Of a stretch of 64,000 nt of DNA, positions 1 through 10,285 are shown one piece after another. The DNA lies in NCBI RefSeq assembly GCF_003206645.1, contig NZ_PZJP01000004.1, positions 211,952 to 275,951 on the forward strand. Reading direction: 5' to 3'. Each line of letters begins with the position of its first letter. The first letter of the stretch is position 1. The position numbers and the translations under genes are program-made. This DNA comes from Salinicola aestuarinus (lineage in GTDB: Bacteria; Pseudomonadota; Gammaproteobacteria; Pseudomonadales; Halomonadaceae). The notes beneath the pieces are model-generated. The model saw nothing but the letters and a program-made list of their open reading frames with translations, searched no databases and was not told where the DNA came from.

Positions 1-55
1 CGACGAGGGCTTTTTCAATGGCGTGAGATAAACGCCGAGAGTGCCACCGTGAGCG

Positions 56-499
<444 letters not shown>

Positions 500-532
500 T
501 CAGTGTAAGCATACATCGCCAATTCGAGGAAT

Positions 533-554
533 AAAAAAGGCCCCCGAAGGGGCC
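533..554 (-). terminator. rho-independent terminator after amtB
   Basis: On the minus strand a GGCCCC/GGGGCC stem with a four-base loop is followed by six T. It ends the glnK-amtB transcript and separates it from the second PII gene. Confidence 0.85.
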
Positions 555-587
555 AGGGGAGCACGCCAGCTCACTCGGTTCGTCGGT

Positions 588-1838
588 TCATTTCTTGCCG
601 ACGTAGAATTCGGGATAGGCCTCCATGCCGCATTCGGCAATATCGACCCCTTCGTATTCTTCTTCTTCGGTCACTCGCACGCCCATGATCGCCTTGATGA
701 TCAGCCACACCACAAGGCTTGCGAGGAAGACCCAGGCGAAGATCGCGACGATGCCCAGAAGCTGCGGGCCGAAGGAGGCGTCAGCGTTGTTCAGCGGCAC
801 GGCGAGCACGCCCCAGATACCGGCGACACCGTGCGCGGAGATCGCACCGACTGGGTCGTCGAGCTTGAGCTTGTCGAGCAGGACGATGGCAGCGACGACC
901 AGCAGGCCACCGATCATGCCGATGATTGCCGCGCTCAAGCCGGAGGGCGAGAGCGGATCGGCGGTGATCGCGACCAGTCCGGCAATGGCCCCGTTGAGCG
1001 CCATGGTGAGGTCCGCCTTGCGGAACCAGATCTTGGCGAGGATCAGCGCCGCGATGACACCGCCGGCAGCGGCCGAGTTGGTGTTGACCAGAACCTGAGC
1101 CACGTTATTGGCGGAATCGACGTTGGAGACCATCAGCTCCGAGCCGCCGTTGAAGCCGAACCAGCCCATCCACAGGATGAAGGTGCCCAGGGCGGCCAGC
1201 GGCAGGTTGGCGCCGGGAATGGCGTAGATCGCGCCGTTCTTGCCGTACTTGCCCTTGCGCGGACCCAGCACGATCACGCCTGCCAACGCTGCAGCCGCCC
1301 CGGCCAGGTGCACGATGCCGGAACCGGCGTAGTCGGAGAACCCTGCCTCGGCGAGCCAGCCGCCGCCCCAGGTCCAGTAGCCGGAAACCGGGTAGATCAG
1401 ACCGGTCATGACCACGGCGAAGATCAGGAACGACCAGAGCTTCATGCGCTCTGCGACCGCACCGGAGACGATGGACATCGCCGTGGCGACGAACACGACC
1501 TGGAAGAAGAAGTCGGCACGCGCTGAGTAGTAGATGTCACCACCGCTGCCCATGACATCGTCGACGCTGTTTTCGCCACCCAGCAGGAAGCCGAAGTTCG
1601 GGAAGATCCCGCCGGCATCGCTCGAATACATCAGGTGGTAGCTGAACAGGAGGTAGACCAGGCTCGCGATCGCGAACAGCACCACGTTCTTGGTCAGGAT
1701 TTCGGTGGTGTTCTTGGCGCGAACCAGTCCCGCCTCGAGCATGGCGAACCCGGCCGCCATCCACATCACCAGAACGCCCGACACCAGGAAGTAGAAGGTG
1801 TCGAGCGCATAGGAAAGTTGCACTACTTGATCGTTCAT
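588..1838 (-). CDS. amtB: ammonium transporter AmtB
   Basis: Inner-membrane Amt/Rh channel that conducts ammonium, blocked by GlnK when nitrogen is sufficient. The 416-residue protein has about eleven hydrophobic segments. The twin pore histidines are visible in GSGIVHLAGAA and SAHGVAGIWG, and the C-terminal tail DIAECGMEAYPEFYVG is typical of the GlnK-regulated group. ATG 1838 is chosen over an upstream in-frame start at 1997 because it is preceded by GAGGAG and gives the family N-terminus; the extension would overlap the PII gene. It lies 25 bp downstream of the proximal PII gene and shares its transcript. Confidence 0.96.
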   Translation of the reverse strand: MNDQVVQLSYALDTFYFLVSGVLVMWMAAGFAMLEAGLVRAKNTTEILTKNVVLFAIASLVYLLFSYHLMYSSDAGGIFPNFGFLLGGENSVDDVMGSGGDIYYSARADFFFQVVFVATAMSIVSGAVAERMKLWSFLIFAVVMTGLIYPVSGYWTWGGGWLAEAGFSDYAGSGIVHLAGAAAALAGVIVLGPRKGKYGKNGAIYAIPGANLPLAALGTFILWMGWFGFNGGSELMVSNVDSANNVAQVLVNTNSAAAGGVIAALILAKIWFRKADLTMALNGAIAGLVAITADPLSPSGLSAAIIGMIGGLLVVAAIVLLDKLKLDDPVGAISAHGVAGIWGVLAVPLNNADASFGPQLLGIVAIFAWVFLASLVVWLIIKAIMGVRVTEEEEYEGVDIAECGMEAYPEFYVGKK

Positions 1839-1863
1839 TCTTGTGTCTCCTCGTTCCGCGCCG

Positions 1864-2280
<417 letters not shown>

Positions 2281-2344
2281 TCAGTTATTTATGCGATAAA
2301 TCGCGGGATTGCTTCACGGCGGCGCGACACCCTTGATCGGCTTA

Positions 2345-2392
2345 TGCACCAAAGTAGTGAGGCGGCCAAAGAGCGTGCACTTTTTGAGCGCA
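2345..2392 (-). promoter_or_regulatory. two tandem NtrC-like enhancer sites
   Basis: Site 1 (2345-2361) is TGCACC-N5-AGTGAG and site 2 (2376-2392) is TGCACT-N5-AGCGCA, compared with the NtrC consensus TGCACC-N5-GGTGCA. Their centres are 31 bp apart (three helical turns) and lie about 120 and 150 bp upstream of the predicted sigma54 start, the geometry known from glnA. Each right half is imperfect. Confidence 0.65.
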
Positions 2393-2452
2393 AGCGTGAT
2401 AACCGCACATTGCGTATGCTATTGAGAGACCTTTTTCATGGAGAGAACAGCG

Positions 2453-2782
2453 ATGTCGGCACAGGATCGATTCGAACGTCTGGCCAAGCAGCTCGGGGAT
2501 CGTCTGCAGGGGGCTTCCGGTGCGCCCGCTGACATACAGCGCAACGTTCAGGGTGTGCTGCGTGGCGCGATGGAGCGTATGGAGATCGTCTCCCGCGAGG
2601 ACTTCGACATCATGATGGAGGTGCTGCAACGCACCCGCGAGCGCGTCGAAGCGCTCGAAGAGCAGGTCTCTGCGATGGAAAATACCATCGAGAGCGAGCG
2701 TGCCGGCCAGCCGGCGCCGCCGACGCCCGCGCAGGACGATCTGGATGGCTCCTCTAACGGCACCCCGGAAACGCCGCGCTAA
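2453..2782 (+). CDS. ubiK: UbiK-type ubiquinone accessory factor (BMFP domain)
   Basis: Small coiled-coil protein of the YqiC/UbiK family; in E. coli UbiK is an accessory factor for aerobic ubiquinone (coenzyme Q8) synthesis and binds UbiJ. The 109-residue product has the family helix-turn-helix pattern: an amphipathic N-terminus (DRFERLAKQLGDRL), then REDFDIMMEVLQRTRERVEALEE forming a C-terminal coiled coil, then a Pro/Thr-rich tail. I chose ATG 2453 over 2438 because GGAGAG lies seven bases before it. The gene is divergent from the glnK-amtB operon and upstream of comM, a common gammaproteobacterial order. Confidence 0.85.
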   Translation: MSAQDRFERLAKQLGDRLQGASGAPADIQRNVQGVLRGAMERMEIVSREDFDIMMEVLQRTRERVEALEEQVSAMENTIESERAGQPAPPTPAQDDLDGSSNGTPETPR

Positions 2783-2891
2783 AGCTCGAAGCCGTCGAGA
2801 CGATAACCCGTTAATCGACAGTCACTGGAGGCGGGCCCATGCCCGCACCGCCTGTGGTAGTTGCGCAGGCTGACGATCAATGGGAGGCGGC

Positions 2892-4412
2892 ATGACGCTG
2901 GCAATCGTGCGGACGCGAGCGAGTCTCGGGCTCGAAGCGCCAGAGGTAACGATCGAGGTCCATCTCAGCAACGGTCTGCCGGGCCTGACGCTGGTCGGGC
3001 TGCCCGAAACCGCCGTCAAGGAGAGCCGGGAGCGCGTGCGCAGCGCGCTGATCAACGCCGGTTTCGAATTCCCATCCCGGCGCATCACGCTCAATCTCGC
3101 GCCCGCCGATCTACCCAAGGATGGCGGGCGCTTCGATCTGCCGATTGCCCTCGGCATTCTCATGGCGTCCGGCCAGGTCCCGGCGGAGGCTGCCGAACGC
3201 CTCGAGGTAGTTGGCGAACTCGCCCTGGACGGCAGCCTGCGGAGCGTCACCGGTGTCCTGCCCACGGCGCTGGCCGTGAGAGACGAGGCCCGCGCCCTGA
3301 TGGTGCCGTCGGCCAATGCCGATGAAGCCGCGCTGGCGGATGGCGTCGAGGTGTTCGCCGTGGGGCATCTACTCGAGGTGGTGGCGCATCTACTGGGGCG
3401 GAAGCGACTTTCTGCGCACCAGTTCGGCGCACGCCTGACCACGCCGCCGCCGCAGCCTGACATGGCGGACGTCAAGGGGCAGCATCAGGCGCGGCGGGCG
3501 CTCGAGGTTGCCGCTGCCGGAGGCCACAACCTGCTCTTCGCCGGCCCGCCCGGTACCGGCAAGACGATGCTTGCGAGCCGTCTGGCCGGCGTTCTGCCGC
3601 CGCTGACACGAAACGAATCGCTGGAAGTCGCCGCGGTGCGGTCGGTCTGCGGGCTCTCCATCATGGACCGCTGGGGGCAGCGTCCGTTTCGCAATCCCCA
3701 TCATACCTCCAGCAGCGTGGCGCTGGTCGGCGGCGGTTCGAAGCCGCGTCCGGGAGAGATCTCGCTGGCGCACGAGGGCGTGCTCTTTCTCGACGAGCTG
3801 CCGGAGTTCGACCGCCACGTGCTCGAGGTGCTGCGCGAGCCGATGGAGTCCGCGCAGATTCTGATCTCTCGCGCCAACCATCAGCGCCGTTTCCCCGCCC
3901 GCTTTCAGCTCGTGGCAGCCATGAATCCCTGCCCCTGTGGTCATCTTGGCGATCCACGCCAGCGCTGCCACTGCACGCCGGCACAGATTCAGCGCTACCA
4001 ATCGCGCCTCTCCGGGCCGCTGCTCGATCGTATCGATCTTCAGGTCGAAGTCCCGGCGCTGCCGGCGACCCAGCTGACCGACCGCACGCCCGGGGAGGAT
4101 TCGGCCACGGTACGTGAGCGAGTCCTTGCCGCCCGCGAGCGTCAGACCGCCCGCGGCGCCCTCAACGCCCATCTCCCGGGGCCGGCGCTCGAAGCCGCCT
4201 GCGCCCTGAGCGCCGACGAGCGTCACTGGTTCGCGGAGGTGCTCGATCGCCTCAATCTCTCCGCTCGCGCCTACCACCGGGTGCTGCGCGTTGCGCTCAC
4301 GCTGGCCGATCTCGGCGGCGAGAGCCGCGTGAGCAAGGCGCACCTGATGGAAGCCATCGGCTATCGCCAGCTCGACCGCATGCTCAATGCCCGAGGGCCC
4401 GCCGGGGCGTAA
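2892..4412 (+). CDS. comM: YifB/ComM family AAA+ ATPase (Mg-chelatase-like)
   Basis: ComM is a hexameric helicase that promotes branch migration during integration of transformed DNA; YifB is the E. coli homologue. The 506-residue protein has the N-terminal Lon-like fold (LGLEAPEVTIEVHLSNGLPG), Walker A GPPGTGKTM near residue 217, Walker B VLFLDE near 297, a Cys-rich segment PCPCGHLGD...RCHC, and the C-terminal Mg-chelatase domain. ATG 2892 is preferred to 2880 because GGAGGC lies between them as a ribosome site. It follows ubiK by 109 bp. The assignment is secure at family level; a role in transformation in this host is inferred. Confidence 0.94.
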   Translation: MTLAIVRTRASLGLEAPEVTIEVHLSNGLPGLTLVGLPETAVKESRERVRSALINAGFEFPSRRITLNLAPADLPKDGGRFDLPIALGILMASGQVPAEAAERLEVVGELALDGSLRSVTGVLPTALAVRDEARALMVPSANADEAALADGVEVFAVGHLLEVVAHLLGRKRLSAHQFGARLTTPPPQPDMADVKGQHQARRALEVAAAGGHNLLFAGPPGTGKTMLASRLAGVLPPLTRNESLEVAAVRSVCGLSIMDRWGQRPFRNPHHTSSSVALVGGGSKPRPGEISLAHEGVLFLDELPEFDRHVLEVLREPMESAQILISRANHQRRFPARFQLVAAMNPCPCGHLGDPRQRCHCTPAQIQRYQSRLSGPLLDRIDLQVEVPALPATQLTDRTPGEDSATVRERVLAARERQTARGALNAHLPGPALEAACALSADERHWFAEVLDRLNLSARAYHRVLRVALTLADLGGESRVSKAHLMEAIGYRQLDRMLNARGPAGA

Positions 4413-4427
4413 CCGGCGATGCCTCGC

Positions 4428-5537
4428 TCAGTCGAGGCGAAGCGCTTGCGTCAGTGTCTCCAGCCGGCCCGGTGTCAGGGCGTCATCCAGTGCACTGATC
4501 CGCAGCACGTGGCCCAGCGCCGGGTGAGCCGGTCGATGAATCAGCGTCCCCTCGGCCAGCAGCGCGGCGTGCAACTGGGCGGCGCGTTCCGCGCTCGGCA
4601 GGCGGAGCGCGACGAAGTTGGTCGTGCTCGCCAGAACGTCGCCGCCGTGTTCGATCAGCAGCCCAGCGAGTGCCTCGCGCCGCGCCACCACGGCGGCGAC
4701 GTGCTCCCGGGTCTCGTCGGGGTGGTCGAGCACCGTTATTGCCGCCGCCAGCGCCAGTGACGACACCGCGTAGTGGATGCGCGCCTTCATCATCATGGCG
4801 ACGGTTTCCGGCTCGGCAATCGCGTAGCCGATACGAAGCCCGGCCAGGCCATGCGCCTTGGAGAACGTGCGCAGTCGAATCACGCCGGGCCAGACGCCAT
4901 TGGCCGCCGGCGTCCAGGCGTCGTCGCGAAAGTCGTGATAGGCCTCGTCCAGGATCAGCGTGCACCCCTCGGGCAGCGCATCGCGAAGCGCGAGCACGTC
5001 GGCATCGCTGTGCAGATAGCCACTCGGATTGTCGGGGTTGGCCAGATAGACCGCCCGCGCGTCTTCGCGTCGGGCCGCCGCGGCCAGGGCGGCGAGGTCG
5101 GGGGCGAGCGCGTCGGCATCGCTGGCGTAGGCCACTTCGACCATTCGCAGCCCCTCGGCGTGCACGAAGTAGCTGAAGGTGGGATAGGTGCCGGCACTGA
5201 CGATGACGCGGCTCTCCGGGTCGCAGAGCGTGCGCAGGCAGAGGGCCATCAGGCTATCGGCGCCGGCATCGATCACGATCGATTCGGGGGCGACGGCAAG
5301 GGTGTCACCGAGACGCTGACGGGGGGCCCACGCTTCGGCGTCCCCGTAGGCGCGGGCAAGTGTCACGACGTCGTCGCCGAAGCGTGCGGCCAGCGCCCGG
5401 TGGGGCATGTCCAGCCCCTCGTTGGAGCCGATGCGGTGAGGCAGCGAGTGGCCGAGCTTGCGCTCCAGTGCGCTGACGCCGGGAAATGGGTTGTGGGGGC
5501 CGTCCTGGTTCTCGAGATGACGAGCGAAGCGGGGCAT
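4428..5537 (-). CDS. PLP-dependent aminotransferase, histidinol-phosphate aminotransferase-like
   Basis: Fold-type I aminotransferase (class I/II, HisC-like), 369 residues. Visible PLP-site elements are ANPDNPSG around 166-173, Asp197 in LILDEAYHDF, and the Schiff-base Lys227 in TFSKAHGLAGLRIGYA. The ending RISALDDALTPGRLETL is typical of HisC-like enzymes. It is not in a his operon, so it may be a secondary HisC or an aromatic or other aminotransferase; substrate is not readable from sequence. Start 5537 follows AGGA and gives MPRFARHLE. It converges on comM with 15 bp between the stops. Confidence 0.85.
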   Translation of the reverse strand: MPRFARHLENQDGPHNPFPGVSALERKLGHSLPHRIGSNEGLDMPHRALAARFGDDVVTLARAYGDAEAWAPRQRLGDTLAVAPESIVIDAGADSLMALCLRTLCDPESRVIVSAGTYPTFSYFVHAEGLRMVEVAYASDADALAPDLAALAAAARREDARAVYLANPDNPSGYLHSDADVLALRDALPEGCTLILDEAYHDFRDDAWTPAANGVWPGVIRLRTFSKAHGLAGLRIGYAIAEPETVAMMMKARIHYAVSSLALAAAITVLDHPDETREHVAAVVARREALAGLLIEHGGDVLASTTNFVALRLPSAERAAQLHAALLAEGTLIHRPAHPALGHVLRISALDDALTPGRLETLTQALRLD

Positions 5538-5594
5538 GGTGATGGGTCCTGAATGGCAAAGTCTGAAACGAAAGGGGAGCAATCGGCGCCGTCG

Positions 5595-6092
5595 CTAGCG
5601 AGGTGCGGGCAGCGCGTCGAGATCGAGCGCACCGCTGGCCTGCCACTGCCAGTGCGTCTCCGTGTCGCTGGCCTGGGAGAGCACGAAGCGCAGACGGTAG
5701 GGCTGCAGCGTGCGATCACTGAGGCGAAGCGGCGGGGCGTTGGCGCTGAGGGTGGCCTGGAGGACCCACTGATCGGGACTCGCTTGCCATTCGCCGCGCG
5801 GCGCCCAGTCGAGCACGTGCGGCGACGTCTCGCGGGCAAGCAGCGCACGCCCCAGCGCTTCGTTGAGCGCCTCGCCGCTGATCGGCAGATCGGCGTCCAC
5901 CTTGGCCGGGCGCAGCAGAACCACCGTGTCGTGGGTGCGCGCGGCGGGCCAGGGTGGCTCGGCGAGCAATCCACTGGCGGCGCTTTCGGCGAGATCGCTC
6001 AACGCCTGACGCGGCGAGGGCGGCGGCGCGGCGATTCCGGCACAGCCGGCCAGCATCGTCAGCATCAGCGATACGAGTAGTCCTCGTATCAT
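5595..6092 (-). CDS. putative lipoprotein
   Basis: 165-residue protein with a lipoprotein signal peptide: hydrophobic MIRGLLVSLMLTM and lipobox LAGC with Cys17. The mature part starts AGIAAPPPSPRQALSDLAESAASGLL and contains a basic/aromatic C-terminal half (WQWQASGALDLDALPAPR). It resembles the small PenR/LpoB-type lipoproteins only vaguely, and I do not recognise its family. The start overlaps the stop of the upstream hydrolase gene by ATGA, so the two are translationally coupled. Predicted location is the inner leaflet of the outer membrane. Confidence 0.75.
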   Translation of the reverse strand: MIRGLLVSLMLTMLAGCAGIAAPPPSPRQALSDLAESAASGLLAEPPWPAARTHDTVVLLRPAKVDADLPISGEALNEALGRALLARETSPHVLDWAPRGEWQASPDQWVLQATLSANAPPLRLSDRTLQPYRLRFVLSQASDTETHWQWQASGALDLDALPAPR

Positions 6093-7099
6093 GGCGGCGG
6101 CATTCCCTCGTCATCGCCTCGGGGCGGGTGACTGGGGTGCGTGGCCGCAAAATCGACCAGAAAGCGTGACAGCGCGTCGAACAGCTCGGTGCGGATATCG
6201 TCGGCCTCATTGACCAGATGGTGGCGCGCCAGCGGGTGGCGCACGATCTCGACACGGGGAAACTTGCGCTTGAGCGCCTTCAGGTTGAAGCTCCAGTCGA
6301 CGGTCAGATCCTGCTCTCCCTGCACAATCAGCACCGGTAGCTCGCTGGGGGGGCGCTTGAGCAGCCGGGGCATCCAGCGGCGCATCGCGGTGACCCAGGC
6401 CACCGCCAGACGGTCATCCTGCAGCGGGTCGTGCAGACGCAGAAAGTCGGAGAAAGCCACGTTGGTGGTATTGGCACGGTACTTTCTCGCGATGCTCGAG
6501 ACGAACGGGCTCGCCAGGCTGTGCAGCCAGCGCGACTGGTTCCAGCCCCAGGGGCGCACCAGCGGTGCGAGCAAGACAAGGCCTTCCCAGGGGGCGGCAT
6601 CACCGCGGTCCAGTGCATCCGTGGCGACGATCGAGCCGCCGGTGCTTTGACCGACGGCCAGCCACGGCCGGGGCGCCAGCCCCAGGGCCGCGATCTTCTG
6701 CTCGATGTCGTTGAAGCAGAGCACGTAGTCGGTAAAGTCGTCGATGCTCGCCCGCGCGCCACTCGAGAGCCCGTGGCCGGGCAGGTCCCACATCACCACC
6801 TGCCAGCCGAGTGACAGCAGCCGCTCGAGCAGGTGACCGTAGAGACCGAGATGGTCGAAGTAGCCGTGGACCACGAAAATCGTGCCCCGGGGCTCGGCGG
6901 GCGCCCACACCTGCGTCCAGAGATCGAAACGACGCTCGCCGTCACCACGCCCTTCCAGAAATCCGGCGTAGAGCGTGATGTTCTCCTGCCAGTGGCGGGT
7001 CAACTGGTAGTGGTCGAGGTAGGCCAGCAGCACGGGGTCGGCAGGGGGCTCGACGCGCCGAACCGGGCCGAGGGACTTCAATCGCGAAACGTCGAGCAT
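6089..7099 (-). CDS. alpha/beta hydrolase (monoglyceride lipase-like)
   Basis: 336-residue alpha/beta hydrolase of the serine aminopeptidase S33/lysophospholipase group. The oxyanion loop is VVHGYFDH (about 77-83), the nucleophile elbow is GQSTGG with Ser152, the acid is likely Asp in VQGEQDLTVDW, and the base is His in ARHHLVNE. No signal peptide is present, so it is probably cytoplasmic. ATG 7099 follows AGGAGA at seven bases; an in-frame ATG at 7123 lacks a good site. It overlaps the downstream lipoprotein gene by ATGA. Substrate is unknown; acylglycerols or lysophospholipids are reasonable from the family. Confidence 0.85.
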   Translation of the reverse strand: MLDVSRLKSLGPVRRVEPPADPVLLAYLDHYQLTRHWQENITLYAGFLEGRGDGERRFDLWTQVWAPAEPRGTIFVVHGYFDHLGLYGHLLERLLSLGWQVVMWDLPGHGLSSGARASIDDFTDYVLCFNDIEQKIAALGLAPRPWLAVGQSTGGSIVATDALDRGDAAPWEGLVLLAPLVRPWGWNQSRWLHSLASPFVSSIARKYRANTTNVAFSDFLRLHDPLQDDRLAVAWVTAMRRWMPRLLKRPPSELPVLIVQGEQDLTVDWSFNLKALKRKFPRVEIVRHPLARHHLVNEADDIRTELFDALSRFLVDFAATHPSHPPRGDDEGMPPP

Positions 7100-7428
7100 G
7101 GGCGAATCTCCTGAGATCTCCATGCTACCCGCCGCGCCGTCCCAAGGCCATGTGGCTGACTACCGGTCCTGCGGTGGAACAGCGCCATGGACCAAGGTCG
7201 AACACGACATCGCGGGCCTCGACGCCTACTATCTGGCCTGAGGTCAACTCTCTGGAAACGATTTCCATAGCGGGCCGTTTGTCCGACGTTTTATTGTTAC
7301 GCGGCCCCTCCCTGGCCGCGTCGCGACGCGCCACTGGCGCACCCATTTCGGTCTGTCCCACGTGCCACGCCGGCAGTGGCGGACCCCTCTGATCGTTTAG
7401 GGCCAGCGTGCCCGCACAGGAGGCTGAC
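7100..7428. other. intergenic region between hydrolase and malate synthase genes
   Basis: Divergent promoter region of about 330 bp. No convincing gene was found. It holds one clear inverted repeat at 7253-7267 (described separately) and an AGGAGG ribosome site just before 7429. Confidence 0.6.
7253..7267. promoter_or_regulatory. perfect inverted repeat, candidate operator for malate synthase G
   Basis: TGGAAACGATTTCCA is TGGAAA and TTTCCA around a three-base centre, about 160 bp before the malate synthase start. The central CG flanked by A and T runs resembles LacI-family operators. The regulator is not identified. Confidence 0.4.
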
Positions 7429-9609
7429 ATGACGCAGCGTGTGACGCATCACCGACTGCAGGTCGCCCGAGTACTCGAGCGCTTCATCGATAGCGAGGCG
7501 TTGCCCGGTACCGGCATCGCGTCCGAGACGTTCTGGCAGGGATTCGATGCCCTGGTCCACGAGCTGGCACCGCGCAATCGTGAGCTGCTGGCCGAGCGCG
7601 AGCGCCTGCAGGACGAGCTCGATGGCTGGCATCGTGAGCACCCCGGCGAGATCCGCGACATGGGCGCCTATCGCGCCTTTCTCGAAAAGATCGGTTATCT
7701 CGAGCCCCAGCCGACGTCGGTGGCCGCCACCACGACCCAGGTCGATGCCGAGATCGCCCGGCAGGCCGGTCCGCAGCTGGTCGTCCCGGTGAGCAACGCG
7801 CGCTATGCCCTCAACGCCGCCAATGCGCGCTGGGGCAGCCTGTATGACGCGCTCTACGGGACCGATGCGATCAGCGAAGCGGACGGCGCCGAGAAAGGGC
7901 GTGAGTACAATCCCCAGCGCGGTGCGAAGGTGATCGCCTACGCCCGCCAGGTGCTGGATCGCGCGGCCCCGCTGGCGGAGGGGTCCCACACCGAGGCAAA
8001 GGCCTACCGCATCAGCGACGGCCGGCTTCGGGTGACGCTCGAGAGCGGTCGCGAGAGCGGGCTCGAGAACCCGGATCGTTTCATCGGTTTTCAGGGCGAC
8101 GCCCAGGCCCCGGACGCCGTGCTGCTGTCGCATCACGATCTGCATCTGGAGATCCAGTTCGACACCGCCGACGCCATCGGCAAGACGGATAGCGCCGGCA
8201 TCAAGGACGTGCTGGTCGAGGCGGCGATCACCACCATCATGGACTGCGAGGACTCCGTGGCGGCAGTGGATGCCGACGACAAGACGCTGATCTATCGCAA
8301 CTGGCTGGGCCTGATGAAGGGCGATCTCGAGGAGTCGATCGACAAGGGGGGCAAGGTCACCACCCGACGGCTCAATCCGGACCGTGTCTACACCCAGCCC
8401 GACGGCGGCACTCTGCAACTTCCCGGGCGCTCGCTGATGTTCGTGCGAAACGTCGGACACCTGATGACCACCCCGGCGATTCTCGACGGCGAGGGCAACG
8501 AGATTCCCGAGGGGATACTCGACGCGGTGATGACGTCGCTGATCGCGATTCATGACCTCAAGCGCGAGGACCCGGACTTCAGCGGCAACTCGCGGACCGG
8601 CTCGGTCTACATCGTCAAACCCAAGATGCACGGGCCGCAGGAGGTCGCCTTCGCCAACGCGCTTTTCACCGGGGTCGAACAGCTGCTGGGGCTGGCCGAG
8701 AACACGCTGAAGATGGGCATCATGGACGAGGAGCGGCGCACCTCGATCAACCTAAAGGCCTGTATCGCCGCCGCTGCCGCGAGGGTGGCGTTCATCAACA
8801 CCGGGTTTCTCGATCGCACCGGCGACGAGATGCATAGCGCCATGAACGCCGGCCCCATGCTGCGCAAGGGCGACATGAAGGGCGCCGCCTGGATCGATGC
8901 CTACGAGCGCAATAACGTGCAGGTGGGGCTGGCCTGCGGGCTGCGTGGCCGGGCCCAGATCGGCAAGGGCATGTGGGCGATGCCGGACCTGATGGCCGCG
9001 ATGCTCGAGCAGAAGGTCGGGCACCCCAAGGCGGGCGCCAATACCGCCTGGGTGCCGTCGCCCACGGCGGCCGTGCTGCATGCGCTGCACTATCACCAGA
9101 TCGACGTCGAAGCGGTCCAGCGCGAGCTCGAAGCCAAGGGCGAGAGCGATCTGCTCGACGCGCTGCTGAGCGTGCCGGTCGATCCCGACGCGCAGTGGGA
9201 CGACGCGGCGATCCAGCAGGAGCTCGACAATAACTGCCAGGGCATTCTCGGCTACGTGGTGCGCTGGGTGGAGCACGGCGTCGGCTGCTCAAAGGTGCCC
9301 GACATCCACGATGTCGGGCTGATGGAGGATCGCGCCACGCTGCGTATCTCCAGTCAGCACATCGCCAACTGGCTGCATCACGGCGTGGTCGACGAGGCCC
9401 GCGTGCGGGAGACGCTCGCGCGCATGGCCCGAGTCGTCGACGAGCAGAACGCCAAGGACCCCGGCTACACGCCAATGCACACCCGTCTGGACGACTCCAG
9501 CGCCTTCCAGGCCGCATCGGATTTGATCTTCAAGGGGCGCGAACAGCCCGCCGGCTACACCGAGCCGCTGCTGCATCACTGGCGGGCGGTGGAAAAAGCC
9601 AGGCACTGA
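7429..9609 (+). CDS. glcB: malate synthase G
   Basis: Condenses glyoxylate with acetyl-CoA to give malate in the glyoxylate and glycolate pathways; a cytoplasmic monomer. The 726-residue length is that of the G isoform (E. coli GlcB 723), not the shorter A form. It begins [19 protein letters not shown] and shows the family blocks [47 protein letters not shown] and [25 protein letters not shown] 7429 follows AGGAGG. The gene stands alone with its own terminator; isocitrate lyase is not in this window. Confidence 0.97.
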   Translation: MTQRVTHHRLQVARVLERFIDSEALPGTGIASETFWQGFDALVHELAPRNRELLAERERLQDELDGWHREHPGEIRDMGAYRAFLEKIGYLEPQPTSVAATTTQVDAEIARQAGPQLVVPVSNARYALNAANARWGSLYDALYGTDAISEADGAEKGREYNPQRGAKVIAYARQVLDRAAPLAEGSHTEAKAYRISDGRLRVTLESGRESGLENPDRFIGFQGDAQAPDAVLLSHHDLHLEIQFDTADAIGKTDSAGIKDVLVEAAITTIMDCEDSVAAVDADDKTLIYRNWLGLMKGDLEESIDKGGKVTTRRLNPDRVYTQPDGGTLQLPGRSLMFVRNVGHLMTTPAILDGEGNEIPEGILDAVMTSLIAIHDLKREDPDFSGNSRTGSVYIVKPKMHGPQEVAFANALFTGVEQLLGLAENTLKMGIMDEERRTSINLKACIAAAAARVAFINTGFLDRTGDEMHSAMNAGPMLRKGDMKGAAWIDAYERNNVQVGLACGLRGRAQIGKGMWAMPDLMAAMLEQKVGHPKAGANTAWVPSPTAAVLHALHYHQIDVEAVQRELEAKGESDLLDALLSVPVDPDAQWDDAAIQQELDNNCQGILGYVVRWVEHGVGCSKVPDIHDVGLMEDRATLRISSQHIANWLHHGVVDEARVRETLARMARVVDEQNAKDPGYTPMHTRLDDSSAFQAASDLIFKGREQPAGYTEPLLHHWRAVEKARH

Positions 9610-9634
9610 GGCCGGGGAGTCGGCGTCAAACGTG

Positions 9635-9664
9635 AAAGCCAGCGGCCCGTCCGCTGGCTTTTTT
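9635..9664 (+). terminator. rho-independent terminator after malate synthase G
   Basis: The stem AGCCAGCGG/CCGCTGGCT with loop CCCGT is followed by six T, 25 bp past the stop codon. Confidence 0.9.
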
Positions 9665-9845
9665 GCGTCTCCGGACGCGCAGACATCGGGAGGCGCATCC
9701 GCCGGACACCCTGACGGCGGCGTCACGGGGTTGGCTGACTGGGACTCCTCGAGCGCTTGGGCTATCGTTAGCGCCAGTTTCCACCCTGCTGATCCACTGC
9801 CACTTCGCTCGGTCGCCCGCCTGCCGAGCCGCTCGGGAGAGTCCG

Positions 9846-10262
9846 ATGACCGTGATGACCGCCGCCGAGATCGAGGACTTTCTCGATGATGTCTTCCCGC
9901 ACCGTCAGGGCACCATCGAGGCGGTGGATCATCGACGGGCCACCATGAGCCTGGCCATCGAGGACGAGCACCTGCGCCCCGGCGCCAGCGTCTCCGGGCC
10001 CTGCGTCATGGGGCTGGCGGACGTCTGCCTCTACGTCGCGATCCTCGCCGAGATCGGCCCGGAAGCGATGGCGGTCACCAGCAGCATCAACTGCCACTTC
10101 CTGCGTCGGGCGCGGGGAGACCGCGACCTGATCGCCAATGCCCGGCTGTTGAAGCTCGGGCGGCGTCTTGCCGTCGGTGAAGTCCAGCTCTTCTCCACCG
10201 GCGACGACGAGCCGGTGGCGCTGGTCACCGCGACCTACGTGCTGCCGGATCGCGATGACTGA
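9846..10262 (+). CDS. hotdog-fold thioesterase (PaaI-type)
   Basis: 138-residue protein with the PaaI/4HBT hotdog pattern: LRPGASVSGPCVMGLADVCLYVAILAEIG followed by AVTSSINCHFLRRARG and ALVTATYVLP. Such enzymes hydrolyse acyl-CoA thioesters. ATG 9846 is used because GGGAGAG precedes it; the open frame extends upstream to 9663, but that part overlaps the terminator and reads as noise. It is monocistronic, converging on the DUF423 gene. Substrate is unknown. Confidence 0.82.
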   Translation: MTVMTAAEIEDFLDDVFPHRQGTIEAVDHRRATMSLAIEDEHLRPGASVSGPCVMGLADVCLYVAILAEIGPEAMAVTSSINCHFLRRARGDRDLIANARLLKLGRRLAVGEVQLFSTGDDEPVALVTATYVLPDRDD

Positions 10263-10285
10263 CGCGGCTCACCGCGCCCCCCTGT

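Noticed and set aside
7297..8631. 444-residue minus-strand frame across malate synthase
   Set aside because: High GC makes long antisense frames common; the plus-strand malate synthase is unambiguous and the antisense product has no family pattern.
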